A program made the translations under genes and the position numbers. The notes below the pieces were generated by a model. That model was not told the DNA's origin. It was given only the letters and a program-made list of their open reading frames with translations, and searched no databases. Shown here piece by piece: positions 10,924 through 23,367 of a stretch of 64,000 nucleotides of DNA; the first letter of the stretch is position 1, and each line of letters begins with the position of its first letter. Source of the DNA: Acephala macrosclerotiorum (Eukaryota > Ascomycota > Leotiomycetes > Helotiales > Mollisiaceae); assembly GCA_014904845.1 (NCBI GenBank), contig MU119406.1:37388-101387 (forward strand). The letters run 5' to 3'.

Positions 10924-11763
10924 CAGGTGTTATGCTAGATCGAAACTCGAGAGATTGGAATGATGATTCTTCAAAAAGCGGTTCATCTGGCGAAGCTGAA
11001 AAGGTCACGGGGAACGTATTTTGGGCTCGGTAGACGCATCGTGAATCTCTTGACGCGGTGACGTGTTCTCGGGTTTATTCAAGATCGGAATTCTCGGGTT
11101 TCAAACCGCAACCTCCACCACAACACAACAACAACAACAACCTGAACGACTCGAAATAAGGCTCGGATCAAGAACCATGGCCGAGGATGGGAAGTCCTAG
11201 TAAAAGTGCGAGCTCGAGGAGGAGGAAGAGGTGACGTTGATAATAGTAAGGATTGAGAAGGTAAGCTTGCTCTCTCCAAAACTTCAAGAAAACTCATACT
11301 AATTCCCTGAATAGGAGAAGAAGATTCAGAAGAGGCTGACTGAAGAGAAACGCCAACGACAACTTTCGAGACGTCAATCGACGTCAATGAGCGCGTCTTC
11401 ATCGCGCCGTTACGAGAGCAGCTCTGCTGTACAACAACCCTACAAAGATCCCGCAATGATGAGCCTCAAATACCCAAATCCGACAAGACATGTGGAAACT
11501 GCCAACGCCAAGGTCACGAGGCTCAAGACTGCATAAAAGCAGATGACAACGGGCACATGATGAGCTGCCCCATTCACAACACCAGACATCACACTTTCCG
11601 AAAATGCTCTCAGCTCCCAAGGCTTTCCAACACCAGATTCAGAGTTTTGTTCTTGGTACTTAGGAACAACAAACCATAATATTCCTGGCATGAGAAAATC
11701 GGAGAAATGGATATCGCCTTGCAATCCAATCCTCCACTCTGACCTTAGAGTCGGGAATACACC
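10924..11763. other. possible coding remnant, plus strand
   Basis: An open stretch 11315..11536 (EKKIQKRLTEEKRQRQLSR, then Ser/Arg-rich) follows a good 54-nt intron (11261..11314, GTAAGC...CTAAT...ATAG). The upstream exon has no ATG in that frame and is closed by TAGTAA, so a complete gene cannot be built. A hydrophobic minus-strand ORF (11883..11440) overlaps and looks like a shadow. Confidence 0.3.
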
Positions 11764-12149
11764 ATGGCTAAGCAGAGGAACGATCCCGATTTCTGGCAGA
11801 AGTGGGGGTGCAAAGAGTCTCCGAGAGACGAGCAGACAGAGTATGATCCTGCTTGGGCCCACTACAGATCGATTCCAAATCAACCTGATCCTCGAATGCG
11901 GTCAGCCATGCAATATGACAGACGCCGTAGTGAAGTCCCCAACGACGACGCTCTCCATCGCCTCGTCCCGCGAGGAGAACACTCGATGAGGAGAGCATTA
12001 AGAGAGAGGAGGTCGATGATCATGGATATATGAAGATAAAGAATGAAGACGAAGAGGAGATCCCAATCTTCAATAACGAGGACTTCCAGAAGTTCCAGCA
12101 AGAGAGGCGAAAAGGGGGTGGTGTTCAGGAACGACTTTCAGGTCGTTGA
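11764..12149 (+). pseudogene. small acidic/Ser-Arg-rich protein, frameshifted
   Basis: The frame from ATG 11764 (MAKQRNDPDFWQKWG...) reads convincingly to about 11936. It then loses character, while the -1 frame becomes natural (QRRRSPSPRPARRTLDEE ... EEEIPIFNNEDFQKFQQERR) up to the TGA at 12149. The switch coincides with the CCCC run at 11937..11940; one extra C would join both halves into about 128 residues. This could be a real frameshift or a homopolymer sequencing error. The composition suggests a nuclear, RNA-binding-like protein, but no domain is recognised. Confidence 0.35.
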
Positions 12150-12466
12150 TTCTCGCACTTCTTCATTTCTCACACCTTTTGCTGGTTGTAGCATCTGCCC
12201 GTTGCGGTTCTGTTTGGGTGGTTCCAATGGGATTTTATGTCACGTTGAGTGGACCTAATTATACCATAGACAATTCTTGCAAAATAAACGCTACTTGCAA
12301 TATTTATACGGGTATAAAGGATATAATATGACTTATAACCAATATACCTTGAACTGCCTTCATAAGGAATTCCAGTACGGTCATCAATACTTGCCATGAG
12401 CATCAAAACAACACTTTTCAATCTCAATCTCCCACCTCACCCGGTTCATTCTCATACATCCTTACT

Positions 12467-13020
12467 ATGGCTTCTGCACAAGGAGAATTCTCGCAGTGTG
12501 AGATCGTGTATGTGCCTTATTTGGAGAAATATGTTCGCTGTAAGCCCTTCCCCTCCTTCTTTCCCCTCTCCTTCCTATCATTTAAATGCTGGGAGGAGAC
12601 AGAACAGGACGGGAAAGGGATCGATAAAAGATTGTAGATGAGGATGAATGTCAGCAATGCACAGACGATTTCTCCTCAGGCAAACGCCACATCGATATCT
12701 GGACCAGCTCATCGACTGTGAACAGCGTCCGGGAACAGATTAATTGTGAAGAAAGCCTCACTCCTTCTGGGGATGTGGTGTTGCGAGGAGTCCGGATAGT
12801 GCGTATGCTGTTGATACTGCACCGCTTTATCATAAGGTATGTGCTCTTGGGATGGTTTGAGATGAGAGGAGGGAGAAGAGAGGCCGATGAGTGGGCGGAT
12901 AGGGAACAAGCAATCCGGGCAGAACTAAACATGTTTACCCTGATCACATTTACTCCTCATAAATGGGTAGAAGTTGAGGCATGGCGAAGTGAAAGGGGGA
13001 GGAAAAGGAAAGAAAGATGA
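12467..13020 (+). CDS. small hypothetical protein with CxxC, 151 aa
   Basis: Exons 12467..12539 and 12638..13020; the 98-nt intron starts GTAAGC and ends TGTAG, and the join reads YLEKYVRYEDECQQCTDDF. The ATG (MASAQGEFSQCEIVYVP) has an A at -3 (ACT ATG G). The first part, with Cys-Gln-Gln-Cys and HIDIWTSSS, looks like a small conserved fungal protein. The last 45 residues are basic and less convincing, and another intron starting at the GTGCGT near 12798 cannot be excluded. No function assigned. Confidence 0.5.
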
Positions 13021-13307
13021 AATTGTACTTGAATTGAGATGAGATGGTGGATCAGAATGTATGTATCAGCAAGCCATCCAATCGCTTTAACTTTGAGTAA
13101 ACAAATTTGCCTGTTTGCTAAAATAACATGCACATCCGCGTCCCATAAGTACATCATAGAATATGACACAGAAGCAGTGACACCGCCACATGAACGATCA
13201 AATCAATTGGTATTTGCATCGCTATGCTCATGCTCACCCAAGATCCTATACCACCGAGCGCCAACTCCTAGTTTACAATATGCCACCTGAAATATCAATC
13301 ATGAATG
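13021..13307. other. intergenic, no feature seen
   Basis: Nothing supported beyond the presumed 3' region of the large minus-strand gene. Confidence 0.5.
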
Positions 13308-16300
13308 CTACACCTCCGGCTCTTGAACCGCGTACTTGTCCTTGCCCTTTGATTTCGCCTTCTCAGCCTTTCCCTTTCTCTTCTCCACACTAGCCTTCAG
13401 AACCCTCAGCTTTTCTTCGGTGACTCGGATAGCAGCATCTATTTCCCGCTCATCCATCTTCTCATCTTTGATCTTGTCTTGGAAAGCTTGAGCTTCGATG
13501 GGCATCTTACCCACGTCACGGAGACGATCTGTTCCGACGCGATCTTCGAGCCACTTCCAGAGCTCACTCTCCTCCCTTCTCCAGATCTCTTCGTAAGCAG
13601 CTACACGCTCAGGTGTGCCGAAATAGCTAAGACCCAGATCATTGTTTCCACGACCTTTGCCTGGAAAGCCAAATCCGAACCAACTCGCTACTAGCAAACC
13701 CACAAGAAGACCATAGAGGATATTGCCGGTTAACAGAGGCTTCACAATGTCTACAAGAGGTCCAAATATGCCGCGAACTTGTTCGAGCAGGCCCCAATCC
13801 TCTGTTGTAGATTTTGTCTCCGAAGCTCCGTCGGTTTGTTTAGCGAGGTTATTGGATTGTCGCCCTTTTCGTCCCTTCTTCTTGCCTTTGCCACCGACGG
13901 CAACTGCTGTACCACGGCGTGAGGAAACGGCAGCTTTGAGTGATGCGACAATATCTTTGGCATATTGAACTTGACCATCATTTGCACCCTTTTCGATTGG
14001 ACCTTAAACATGTCAGTGGTAAGCATACCTCAGGTCAAATCAGAAACATACCTTTCAGCCAACTCTTGCCTGTCCACTCGATGCCGCAATTCATCTGGAG
14101 CCTTGTGTTGTTTCCTTCTGCCCAAGACATACAGTACTTAGTCTTCACGCTGAAAACATTGCCACTGGGGACATCTGGTGTCTGTGTGGAAATTGTTACA
14201 GAAATTGCCTTCTCGAAGTCTAAAGAATCTAGGGTCTCGACGCATATGCACTTTGTCTGCTTGGGTCCGATGGCACCGTTGAGAGGCTTGATGTAGGTGT
14301 AATTCCGAACCTTGTTATCCAATCCGAGCGGTCGTTTGTCTTCCATGGTCAGCTCCAGACACTTCTGTTCAACAGTCAACCAATTCCGCATCCATGTCAC
14401 CGAAGCTGGACCAAACATGAGACTCCAGACTTTGCCAAGTGGCGCCGCAATGACATCGTCCCCAATGACCTTAGCATAGTGAGTCTCCTGGTCGGCACAA
14501 TCGGTAGGCGCGTGTGTTGTGGGGCCAGGGAAATCGCCAGCAGGACTTGTAGGACCGTCTGGCTGGCCCTTCTCGGTGGTCGTTCCATTTGGAACGACTG
14601 CCGCTGACGGCTTGCGGCTCACGACCTTCTCAGCAATGTCACTGCCGGCAACACTTCCTTCAGCTTGACTAAAACTCATGCCATCCTCGCCATCCTCATC
14701 TTCATCGTAGATCTCGTCGCCCTCTTCGCCTTCACTGTCAGATTCGGATCCACTTTGGCTTCCAGGTATCGGTACTCCATCATCCTTCTCTGTCTTGTCT
14801 CCGCCGCCTGTTTCCTCAATCCGAATACCATTGAGCGAGCTTCTGAGACTTGGGTGGCCCAACTTCCAGATACCGACAATAAGATCGTAAGTTGAGTCTC
14901 GACTGGTGAAACTAGCAAAAATGTTCTTTGCATGTAATGTAGATATCATTAATCCATTCTTGAATACCAATGCAGTGCTTCTTTTCTCAACTGAAACAAT
15001 CTCATCGAAGCTCATTACTAAAGTTGTGACCCAGCCGAAAATGTTGCTGCTGAAGCAGAGATGACCTTCAGAGACGTATAAACGCCCATGAGCCAGGATT
15101 TCTCGTTGCAACGCGCAGCTGTAGTCTTCGATCAAGTAGTCGTCATCAGGCACACTACGGAATAGCTGGTGGAAATCGCGATTCCGTTTCTTGCTTGCTA
15201 CTGCAAATCCAGTGATTTTGGGCGTGCCTGCATGTGGATTTGCAAGCGAAGTATTCGCAGCAGCAATGGCAGCTCCAATCGTTGTTCCTGTAGCTGCGGA
15301 ACTACCTCGCTTTCTACGATTGCCAATCGCGCTCCGTATGCTACCACTTCTATGAATGCCTGTCTTTCCCTCGAACACGCTGCCATTTGGTGGTGTCTGT
15401 TCTCCAGCTGCTGGCTCGTATACACTTCGAGGTCGTACAAGAGGTTGGATATCATCGACATCTACATTATCATTGGCCGATGCAGGCGCGGTCGCCATGG
15501 GTCGAGATTCATCGTTTGCATCGGATCTTCCCCGAGTCTCTTCCACCGGCTTCGCAGGGCTGTCGGTACCGCTACTGGGCTCAGAAATGCCTAGAGCACT
15601 CAGGCTTAAGTCCCCCATACCCAATGTCTTGACTGCAAGCTCTTTCTCCTCTGTTGGATCCTCCGACTCCGACTTCTCTGCAAATGTCTCCACCACTGGA
15701 CTCTCAATCTCTTTTATGTCCTGTGTGCCACTCTTACTTCTGTTCCCAGGCGCAACTGATGTGTTTGTAATACTATTGCTCAATGTATTTGCTGCGTTTT
15801 GTGCTGCAGAGAAGACAGTTGAAAAGAAACCTCCAGAGCTTGGTGTGGTTGCGCCGCTCTCTAGCGTGGGTGTTAAAGGAGCGGATGTAATATTTGACAA
15901 TTTACTTGGAACCAACGTATTTGATCCTGAGCGTATTCGTCGATGCGAAATCATGTTCCCCGATGGGGACGTAACAACATTGGTGTTTGTCTTGATCGGT
16001 TCTGGAGGGCCTCGGTCCCGATTGGAAGAAAATCGTGGAGAGCTCGTGTCCGTCGGAGTTGGAGGGGTATTAACAATTATCGGAGCAGGATTTTCAGTTG
16101 CAGGCGGTGTACTGGGTGGAGCGCTTGTGTCTATTGTCTGGATTTTAGCAGTCTGCGGTCGTTCAGGTGAGGATACCGCTGAAGGCTGTGGTGAAGCTTG
16201 CCGTTCAGCGAATATGTTCCCAACCCTTGATACAACACTTCCACGCCTACTTTCCACCGTCGAGGCCCTCTCCTTCTCCTTCAATCCCGCTGCCCCTCCC

Positions 16301-17430
16301 CCTCCAGCCTTCCGCTCCGGGCTTGTGTTGGGACTTGGACTAGGACCCCGCTTCGAGGTTAGAGCCTTCTTTAATCTGCCAACTGGCGATGGACTCCGGT
16401 GTGAAGAGCCGTTTGTGGGAGCTTGTAGGGTCGTGTCAACAAGTGACGGGGCTGATTCTGAGGCAGCCAGGTTGTCCAGATGTACTGGGAACGTCGAAGC
16501 TCGAGGTGTAGGCACGCCGTCGAGCTGGGCTTCGTGCAGGCTTATTTCTGGTACGGTCGTAGAATGAGCAAGGGGAGATGAGGTCGTGAGGTACCCAATG
16601 TGCGATGGGTGCGTTTGCAGAGGAGGTGTCTCGAGTGGTCTGGAGGTGACACTTGAGTTAGAACGAACGAATAGGGTACACGTAATTATCCAAGTCGGGC
16701 ATGGAGAGCGCCGCGATTAATGCAAAATATGTTCGGGGCATAGATTGGCGAATGAATATCACGCCGTATTATATCGATGGAAGGCATAAACCTTGCGGAA
16801 GTATGGATGGTGATGGAGAACAAAGGAGGACTTGGAGATGTGAGGATTGAAGCTGTCGGGAAGAAGCCTGCGATGGCCCATTCCGACCTTCGCTTCAGCT
16901 GTTGTGTGGCTGGAACATCCACTGCATCTTTGCTCTCGCGCCGCATGCGAATAAGATTATGATATGCCTGGACGAGGGCCAAATGATGCAAGCAGAAACG
17001 CAATAAGGAATACCAAGACTTACGATTCGGTTTCTGAATCATATGTGATCAGACTGCTGCCATCTCCCGAGCTGTGGTGCACAACACTTCCAGCATCATT
17101 CTCTAACGTCCCTCGCTCTGCAACACTCCTCCCACGAGCTGCATCCTCCGACAATTGTTGTTCTTCTTCTCGCTCTTGTTTCTTCTGTCGTCTCTTGGCT
17201 CCAATTCCCTTCGGCACAAGCTTCTTGATACCATTGGACTCGCCGTCATCGTCATTCACCTTCGGCTCATCGATGGCGTCCTCAATGGATGCTCGAACAC
17301 CGAGACCTTCGCTGCCGCTGCTCTTTGTCGAATTCGAATCCTTGCCTTTCCTATCTCGGCGCGACTTGGAGAACATCTGCGACAATCCATTCCTAGGAGG
17401 CGACTGTGATCTCTCCATGGTGAAGGACAT
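13308..17430 (-). CDS. LAM/Ltc-type sterol transfer protein (GRAM + VASt + anchor)
   Basis: Retrograde sterol transporter at ER-plasma membrane or other contact sites, by family knowledge (yeast Lam/Ysp2/Ltc1, animal GRAMD1). Proposed exons 17430..17024, 16639..14052, 14002..13308, total 1,229 residues. The second intron (50 nt, GTATGT...CTGAC...TTAAG) is firm. The first (384 nt, GTAAGT...CCAG) is inferred because the upstream exon ends on the donor in the phase required. Order: basic/acidic N-terminus (RSQSPPRNGLSQMF), long Ser/Pro-rich linker, GRAM domain about 625-727 (DYSCALQREILAHGRLYVSE), acidic stretch, VASt domain about 855-1010 (YAKVIGDDVIAAPLGKVW), Lys-rich segment, one transmembrane helix about 1085-1105 (NILYGLLVGLLVASWFG), and a cytosolic coiled-coil tail. 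A small alternative acceptor nine bases upstream is possible. Confidence 0.9.
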
Positions 17431-17568
17431 GGCTGATAGTTACTAATAACCTCAGAGGGCTACCTGAACGTCTGACGGATAATTCGACGGATCACGGACA
17501 TTAGGTTGCTATCAATGGTGACATGTGCTGCATACAGAATGCCAGACGCGCAGACTCGTAACAGACGC

Positions 17569-17799
17569 CTAGAGTATCTTTGTGCCTTGATTATAGTCGC
17601 AAACGTAGCTCCTTTGTCGCACGGTAGAGGGGTCCGGACCAGCTGAAATGAGTGCAGCCTCGTCGTAGTGCTCTCGAGTGGGCGCATACAGGAGAATCTT
17701 GTACGATACTTGAGAAGCAGTATCCGAACGCATAGAAATGCGACTGATGAGTTGATGTAGTGAAGCCATCAACAAATTCATGAAGTCGGCATCGCGCAC
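17569..17799 (-). CDS. small hypothetical protein, 76 aa
   Basis: Single-exon frame from ATG 17799 (MRDADFMNLLMASLHQLISR ...) to the TAG at 17569. Composition is protein-like (helical start, then SYKILLYAPTREHYDEAALI) and it lies head-to-head with the next gene, sharing about 180 bp. Its own 3' neighbour is the divergent start of the sterol-transfer gene region. No domain recognised; it could also be the main exon of a slightly longer gene. Confidence 0.45.
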   Translation of the reverse strand: MRDADFMNLLMASLHQLISRISMRSDTASQVSYKILLYAPTREHYDEAALISAGPDPSTVRQRSYVCDYNQGTKIL

Positions 17800-17982
17800 T
17801 GCCTCTCTACGGTGCTTGGGTGCTTCAGAGACGTCACGTCATTGGCCGGGAAGGAAGCGACCCCAGATTGACTAGCTCGTGATAGGTATGAACATACTCA
17901 AACATCGACGCTCCTTTGACGAAGCAACATAAGAGGATGCCAGAGCAACACCATAGCCCATATTGATACGACGACTTCAAAC
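17800..17982. promoter_or_regulatory. short divergent promoter region
   Basis: 183 bp between the 76-aa ORF (minus) and the coiled-coil protein gene (plus). The head-to-head arrangement implies a shared promoter; it includes GACGTCACGTCA near 17831, resembling a CRE/bZIP site. Regulation is inferred only from position. Confidence 0.35.
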
Positions 17983-19565
17983 ATGGAGTCTTCTCCTCTA
18001 ATACTCGTATGGCTCCTTCCCTAGAATTTTCGGCCTCGTGCTAACTATTGCAGGCGCACGATCATGCGAGAGCTGCCTCGGTGGCTACTCAAAGCTCCGA
18101 CACCACGGTCGCGATCAACGAGCATACTCTAGCAGCAGGAGAGTTCTCAAGGGCGGCATCAGGCACAGGAAGTGCGGAGGCTTTGAGGACACTGAGGCTT
18201 TTGGAGCAGCACCACCAGAGATTATCAGAACTCCTCCGATACCCCGCAGAGAACCCTCCGAACACAACAGCAGCAGAGGCAGAAGTCCAGACGGTTTCAG
18301 AGAAGCCTCTTTCCACATCTGCTGCTGTGGCAGAACTGCGCGCATCGAAATCCGACCTTGGACCACGTTCTTCATCGCCTCTGCGAAATCCTCCTAGCCT
18401 TCAGCACCCTCGTCGTTTACCGCCTCGAGATCTTAGTTCCTCTATCGCCAGCAATCTTGCTTCAGCGAGAGGTATACGTGCAAACTATACAAGACAACCG
18501 CTGTCGCCAAGTATATCTACTCAGCAGGCCCCTGGTAGCCTAGAGGCTCTGCCACGCAAGCGATCCAAAGTCCCTAGCATTCCGGAACATTCACAGCCCA
18601 GCTGGGTTCCGCCAAAGCCAGTCGTCCCGCAGAACCCACAGAATGTCGATACCCAGGTTGCGCTCTCCAGCGCTGTTGAAGCTGCGAATAGTGATGAAGG
18701 ATTCTCGAGATTCTATAATACATTCGAAAACATCCTCTCAAAATTGTCCGCTCCTCTTGCCTTTGCAGGATTGCCTCTGATTGCTGAAGAGGGCCCAGAG
18801 CCTACAGTCACAGAGCCCGTAAAGGCCCCAAGGAGAAGACCGCAAAGCAAGGAAAGGACTGATTCTGACCCGGATCTGACAAAGTACATCTCGCGAGCGG
18901 CATTGAGAGCCTCGAATCGAGATGGTCACTCCGGCAATGATTCGTTCTACGTGGTCCCTACATCAGGTCACACGGCATCATATGCACATATTTTATCCTT
19001 CGACCAGAAAGAAAAACGCAGGATCGCGGCTTCTATGCACAGCGAGAATGCAGACCTTTTTCCTGATCCTGAGGAGGATGACTTCGTCGATGCCCGCGAG
19101 ACCCCAATGCCCCCTACTCCCACCATGTCCCGGAAAACCAGCAGAAAGATTAGCGATCGGGACAGGATGCTTGAAAATAGGGTGGATGAATTGGATATAG
19201 AGAATAAGAGCTTGAAGGACTGTATAGACAAGCTCAGCAAGCGACTACACGCTTTCGAGTCGTCGGCTCAGCAGAGTACCATGGCTTTACAGGAAAGTAT
19301 GAGGTTCGCGCGAGCTATGAGTCCTGCGCGAGACCAACTTGGCCGAAGCAATGACAAGGCATTGAAACGTGAGATTCTTGACTTGAAAGAACAGCTCACT
19401 TTGAGTGGGAAAGAGATTACGAGGTTGGATCGAGAGAATACGAAGTTGAGAGATGTAGTGGAGCGATATAGAGAGAGATGGGAAAAGTTGAAGGCAGGTG
19501 CGAAGACAAGGAGAGATGGTGGAGCTGGGAAAGACTCTCCTTCGAAAGATTCATTAGGGAAGTGA
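17983..19565 (+). CDS. coiled-coil protein, possible MIT-like N-terminus
   Basis: Exons 17983..18006 and 18054..19565; the 47-nt intron (GTATGG...GCTAACTATTGCAG) joins MESSPLIL to AHDHARAASVATQ. The product is 511 residues. Residues 1-70 form a helical segment (EHTLAAGEFSRAASGTGS, then LRLLEQHHQRLSELL) that resembles a microtubule-interacting and transport (MIT) helix bundle. A long Ser/Pro-rich disordered middle follows, then a C-terminal coiled coil from about 375 (DRDRMLENRVDELDIENKSL; LKREILDLKEQLTLSGKEI). MIT-like proteins usually work with ESCRT/Vps4 or cytoskeleton; that role is inference. Confidence 0.8.
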
Positions 19566-21192
19566 GAGAGCCATCCCGGTGATGGTCGATTTGTTGTTGG
19601 TTGATATATCCTGCTTTTCCCCTCGTGTCAGAGGCATCTTCGTTGGCATATATGGGGATATTGCTCTGCAATGCCTCATTTTCACGATGTCACGATCTCG
19701 CCATATGTTTCAGTGGCTAGGATAATGGATGATAGTTTCTCGAGGTACCATTTCCTAAGATTATTCAAATGAGAATGCCTGCCTCTCTCGTCAACTTGAC
19801 TTTCTCCCCGACCCCTCCTCACCCTCATCGCGCGTATGATTCTGCACGTCATACCCAAATCACGACGAAATGCCCCTTTTCTGTCAATCTTCATCTGGCT
19901 AGTGCCAACCTTAAATGGGCGTTCAAGGCCCTTTTTGGAGATCTTGTGGGGACGATACACTGCCCTGCCCCAGAAAATTGCTTTTCCAATCGCCACCTGC
20001 ACAACACGTGGCTCGGAATGATCCCCTAACCAACCAACGAAGCCTCAATCGCAGGGTGTGACACCCTTTCAAAAAGTTCTTGACCTCCTTTTCTGTCAGC
20101 CGGATTGCTGGGGAGTCTGAAACAGGATGGAAGCTCAGCCACATATTGGGGCTCTTACGGGTTGCTTCACCGAACACCGTGATGTAGGACATAAATAGCC
20201 TTGAGTTCAAAGCGCCTATGACTGCTCACTGTTAGTGCTTGTAGCAAATTGTATTTACTGGCATTTTGGACACTCGTTTAACTGCTCCTCTTGTACGTAT
20301 CATAAGTTGTTCATAAGTTGTTCATAGTCTCTGGGGAGGGGGGGTTTGGTATGAATAATTGTATTCCTTGTCTTCCAAGCATGAAGTGGAATCGACTTTG
20401 GAGCGAATTCTTCTCAAGAAAACGGCCATGCACAGATGCGTTGTTTATGATAAGTTCTGGTCACTTTGATTGCTGATTTGTGGTCTAGCAAAACAATTCT
20501 CGAAGTCATGAACACCACCTCCAAAACAACCCATCATACAAGCACCATCTACCAGCGAAGCTTCGACTTCGACTTACGGAGCCATGGTGTCACATCGTCG
20601 CAACGGCTCTCTTCACGGGGCGAACCAAGGTCAAGGATCTCGAGGCGCGGCTAAGATTAATCGGCGTGGACGCGGATAAATCGACCGAATATCTGATTGG
20701 TAGAAATGCGCCAGTCTCAGATGCTGAAGCTGGGGTGAAGCGCCCCAGAGCCTTTATGAGGGACCGCTACTATTGGCTCTCTTCCAGCTTCCAATAGTCT
20801 GATCACAGAAGTGCCAGAGCAGACCCACCCGGCCGATTCTGGAGAGGCTGAAGCACATCAGCCAAAGAGAAGAGGATGTTTAAGTCAATTTATTTATCTC
20901 AACTGCTTGTATATCTGTATATGGAATTCTCTAAGTAGTTGGGGGCGTTCGTGAACGAACTACAGTCTTGTCGGATCAGAAAGCTCTAACGAGAGGCTCG
21001 GCAAGCAGATGGGGCGATGCTCAAGACTCGAATACTGTCTGGAATAGTGGAAAAAAGAATGTTCTATATTATGCCTAGTGAAGGAAACTCATTACTTTTG
21101 GACTCGTCGTTTGATCTCATCACCATTTCCGTTTACTTTACTCAAATCCACGCTCAAATACCACAACACCATCTCAACCAAACGACACGCCC
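19566..21192. other. gene-poor stretch with possible relics
   Basis: Minus strand 20230..19682 has several overlapping open frames (for example ITVFGEATRKSPNMWLSF and VQVAIGKAIFWGRAVYRPH) that cannot be joined without crossing stops; it may be an old gene. At 20575..20798 a plus frame (GRTKVKDLEARLRLIGVDAD) is open but has no start. A short direct repeat of CATAAGTTGTT sits near 20300. No gene is called. Confidence 0.3.
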
Positions 21193-21801
21193 TCATTCCT
21201 CACCACCATAATAGTACCCCTGCACCTGCTTGACCCCCACCGCACCCGCCAACCAATTCGGCCTATCCCTCACAAACTGCTCAACCCTCGGCCTCAATTT
21301 CGTCTCGTGCAAATTGAAATCATCCACCGTCCCAATCCTTAAGATACTCTTCTCAGGGAAGCCCGATCCTCGTCGATACATGAGAGTCCCACACGTCCTA
21401 CAAAAGAAGTTGGTCATAGTGTTGCCCTTGGTATAGACGGTCTTGGTTTGAGAATAAGTGGAGAGATTGGATTCTCCGCGGTTGTGTTTGAGGTAGGAAT
21501 CGGCGATTACGAAGTTGGAGGCGAAAATAGAGGCGGTGAATTTATGGCAGTCAGTGCAGTTGCAGAGGAAGCTGTCGACGAGGCCGGGGCCATTGACTGG
21601 CTGGTGGGTATGTTAGAAGGAGTTGTCAAGGGGAGAGAGAAGGGGACGAACGAATGCGAGTTGGATGGCGCCGCAGAAGCAGGTTGCGGTTGCTTCTTCG
21701 TCGTTGGAGTAGCCGTCTTCGGGGCCGTTGGCGAGAGGGATGTAGGGCTTGGATTTATCGGCATTGGCGAGTGAAGGAATATGGGTGGAAGGGGCTGCCA
21801 T
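21193..21801 (-). CDS. GFA/CENP-V domain zinc protein
   Basis: Member of the glutathione-dependent formaldehyde-activating (GFA)/CENP-V family; a carbon-sulfur lyase activity is known only for the founding member, so the reaction here is unproven. Exons 21801..21652 and 21600..21193 with a 51-nt intron (GTTCGT...CTAAC...CCAG), 185 residues. Zinc ligands are all present: C41-x-C43 (CFCGAIQ), C63-x-C65-x2-C68 (CNCTDCHKF) and C117-x2-C120 (FFCRTCG). An in-frame upstream ATG at 21936 would add 45 residues without recognisable sequence; the ATG at 21801 (MAAPSTHIPS) is preferred. Typical family length is 130-190 residues. Confidence 0.9.
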
Positions 21802-23367
21802 TGCTGATTCTATGGTTGCTGGTATGATTGATGATATGGTTGATTGTATGGATTGAGATGTGTTGTTCTTAAGGTGCTTTGAGGTTTGAAGTAGCCTTGA
21901 AAGTGTGTGATGATGGAGGATTTGCTCTTGGGACATGATGTTCTTATATACACAATTTCGATCACCTTGATGCAATAACAAACTTTCACCTGGAAGAAGT
22001 TTATAAGCAAGGAAGCAATTATTCCATGATGCTGAGTACTCGATGGCTCGAGAAGATGCACAACTCAGCTCTACTCGCAGATCTCCCTTCGCTTCCCTCG
22101 TTACGCTTGTATCAAATGCCTGCTGTTCGTCGCATTACAAGGTTTCCAATGCTGTTTGAGGAGAGAATCGACCAAAAGGGCAAATGCCAGAAAGTAAAAC
22201 AGCCGTTGGTGGCCGGGATGTTTGAAATCCTGCTTATAACAGTCGCGAAAAATCAAGATTTGTCGAGACTTCCGCTTTAGGAGAAAATGGCCGAAAATGG
22301 AAAGTGCCAAATGTGGGGTAGATCGCCGCTACTGCATGGCCCCTTGTCTGTCGCCTCTCCATTCTTTCTCCTCCACAAACAAACTCCTTTACAATATCTT
22401 CACAATCAATGTTGCAAATCTATGCTCTTCGCAATGTGCGAGTCGCGCACCCATCAAGAGATGATATCGGCTAGCCATCGAAGACATAGAGGTTGAGATA
22501 TCTCGTGATTCGAAACCGGAAGCATCCAAGTTAGATTCATATTTGATGGATAGGGGCAAATTGTATCATCACAAACATACGCTTCATCTCAAACAGCTCT
22601 CAAAGGCATGTTTCTTGTGCGTACGGTATCTATGGCCTGTGGTATATCCTTTTTCAAAGCTCATCACGTGCTTGTCAAAGTGTGTTTGGATCTTTTCGTG
22701 CTGAGGTTCCAGCCGATGCAGTACGGCTGGGCGCAATGTTATGACCCTGTGGACTGTGCTTTTATGCTTCTCACGAGCTAGAATTTTCATATCTGTATAA
22801 CTCTACCACTCATTTTCTTCTTAAAGTCTGATCTTAAGATGGGAAGGATGTGTTGAGAATGCGCGAGTCAAACGCTGGAAATCAATCCCGCGGCAGCTCA
22901 AACCACGTATCAAGATCATGCGTCCAAGTTCAAGCTGAATGACAAGAAAGTTTTCCGCTATTGTGACGGTGTCACGAAAATTGTAGCACGTTATCGAGCC
23001 ATTACCAGCAGTCTTGGTAACATGGCCACCGCTACCTAGGCATTTCTTCTTTCACACCCGACATTACGGGCTACTACCGGTCTTAAAAGCTACTTTCGAA
23101 ATAGGCAGAAAATGATGTTAGGATGCCTAGACCTTCTCAGCTGTATAGAGAGTCTGACTCTAGGAGCAGCCAAAATCCTCTAAAATCGCAAGTTAATTTC
23201 TCGCATTTCTATACCCTTCCTTCTATAATCAAACTTCAGATGCCTTTCATTTGCCGCTTCGCTGCTATCCGAGGTTACTGAGAGTTCCAGATTCTGCTGC
23301 CTCATTGGCCGTGAGGCTGTGTGGATGGTCCAATGCGTCGCAGCCATGCCCGATGTTTCCGCCCTTC
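21802..23367. other. gene-poor stretch
   Basis: Only short, mutually overlapping ORFs without motifs. It includes the promoter of the GFA gene. Nothing else recognised. Confidence 0.45.

Noticed and set aside
11440..11883. Hydrophobic minus-strand ORF of 147 codons
   Set aside because: Overlaps more protein-like plus-strand frames; no conserved motif and no splice or start support.
15356..16567. Plus-strand ORF of 403 codons
   Set aside because: Antisense to the Ser/Pro-rich linker of the LAM gene; long open frames opposite low-complexity Ser/Pro codons are common, and no motif is present.
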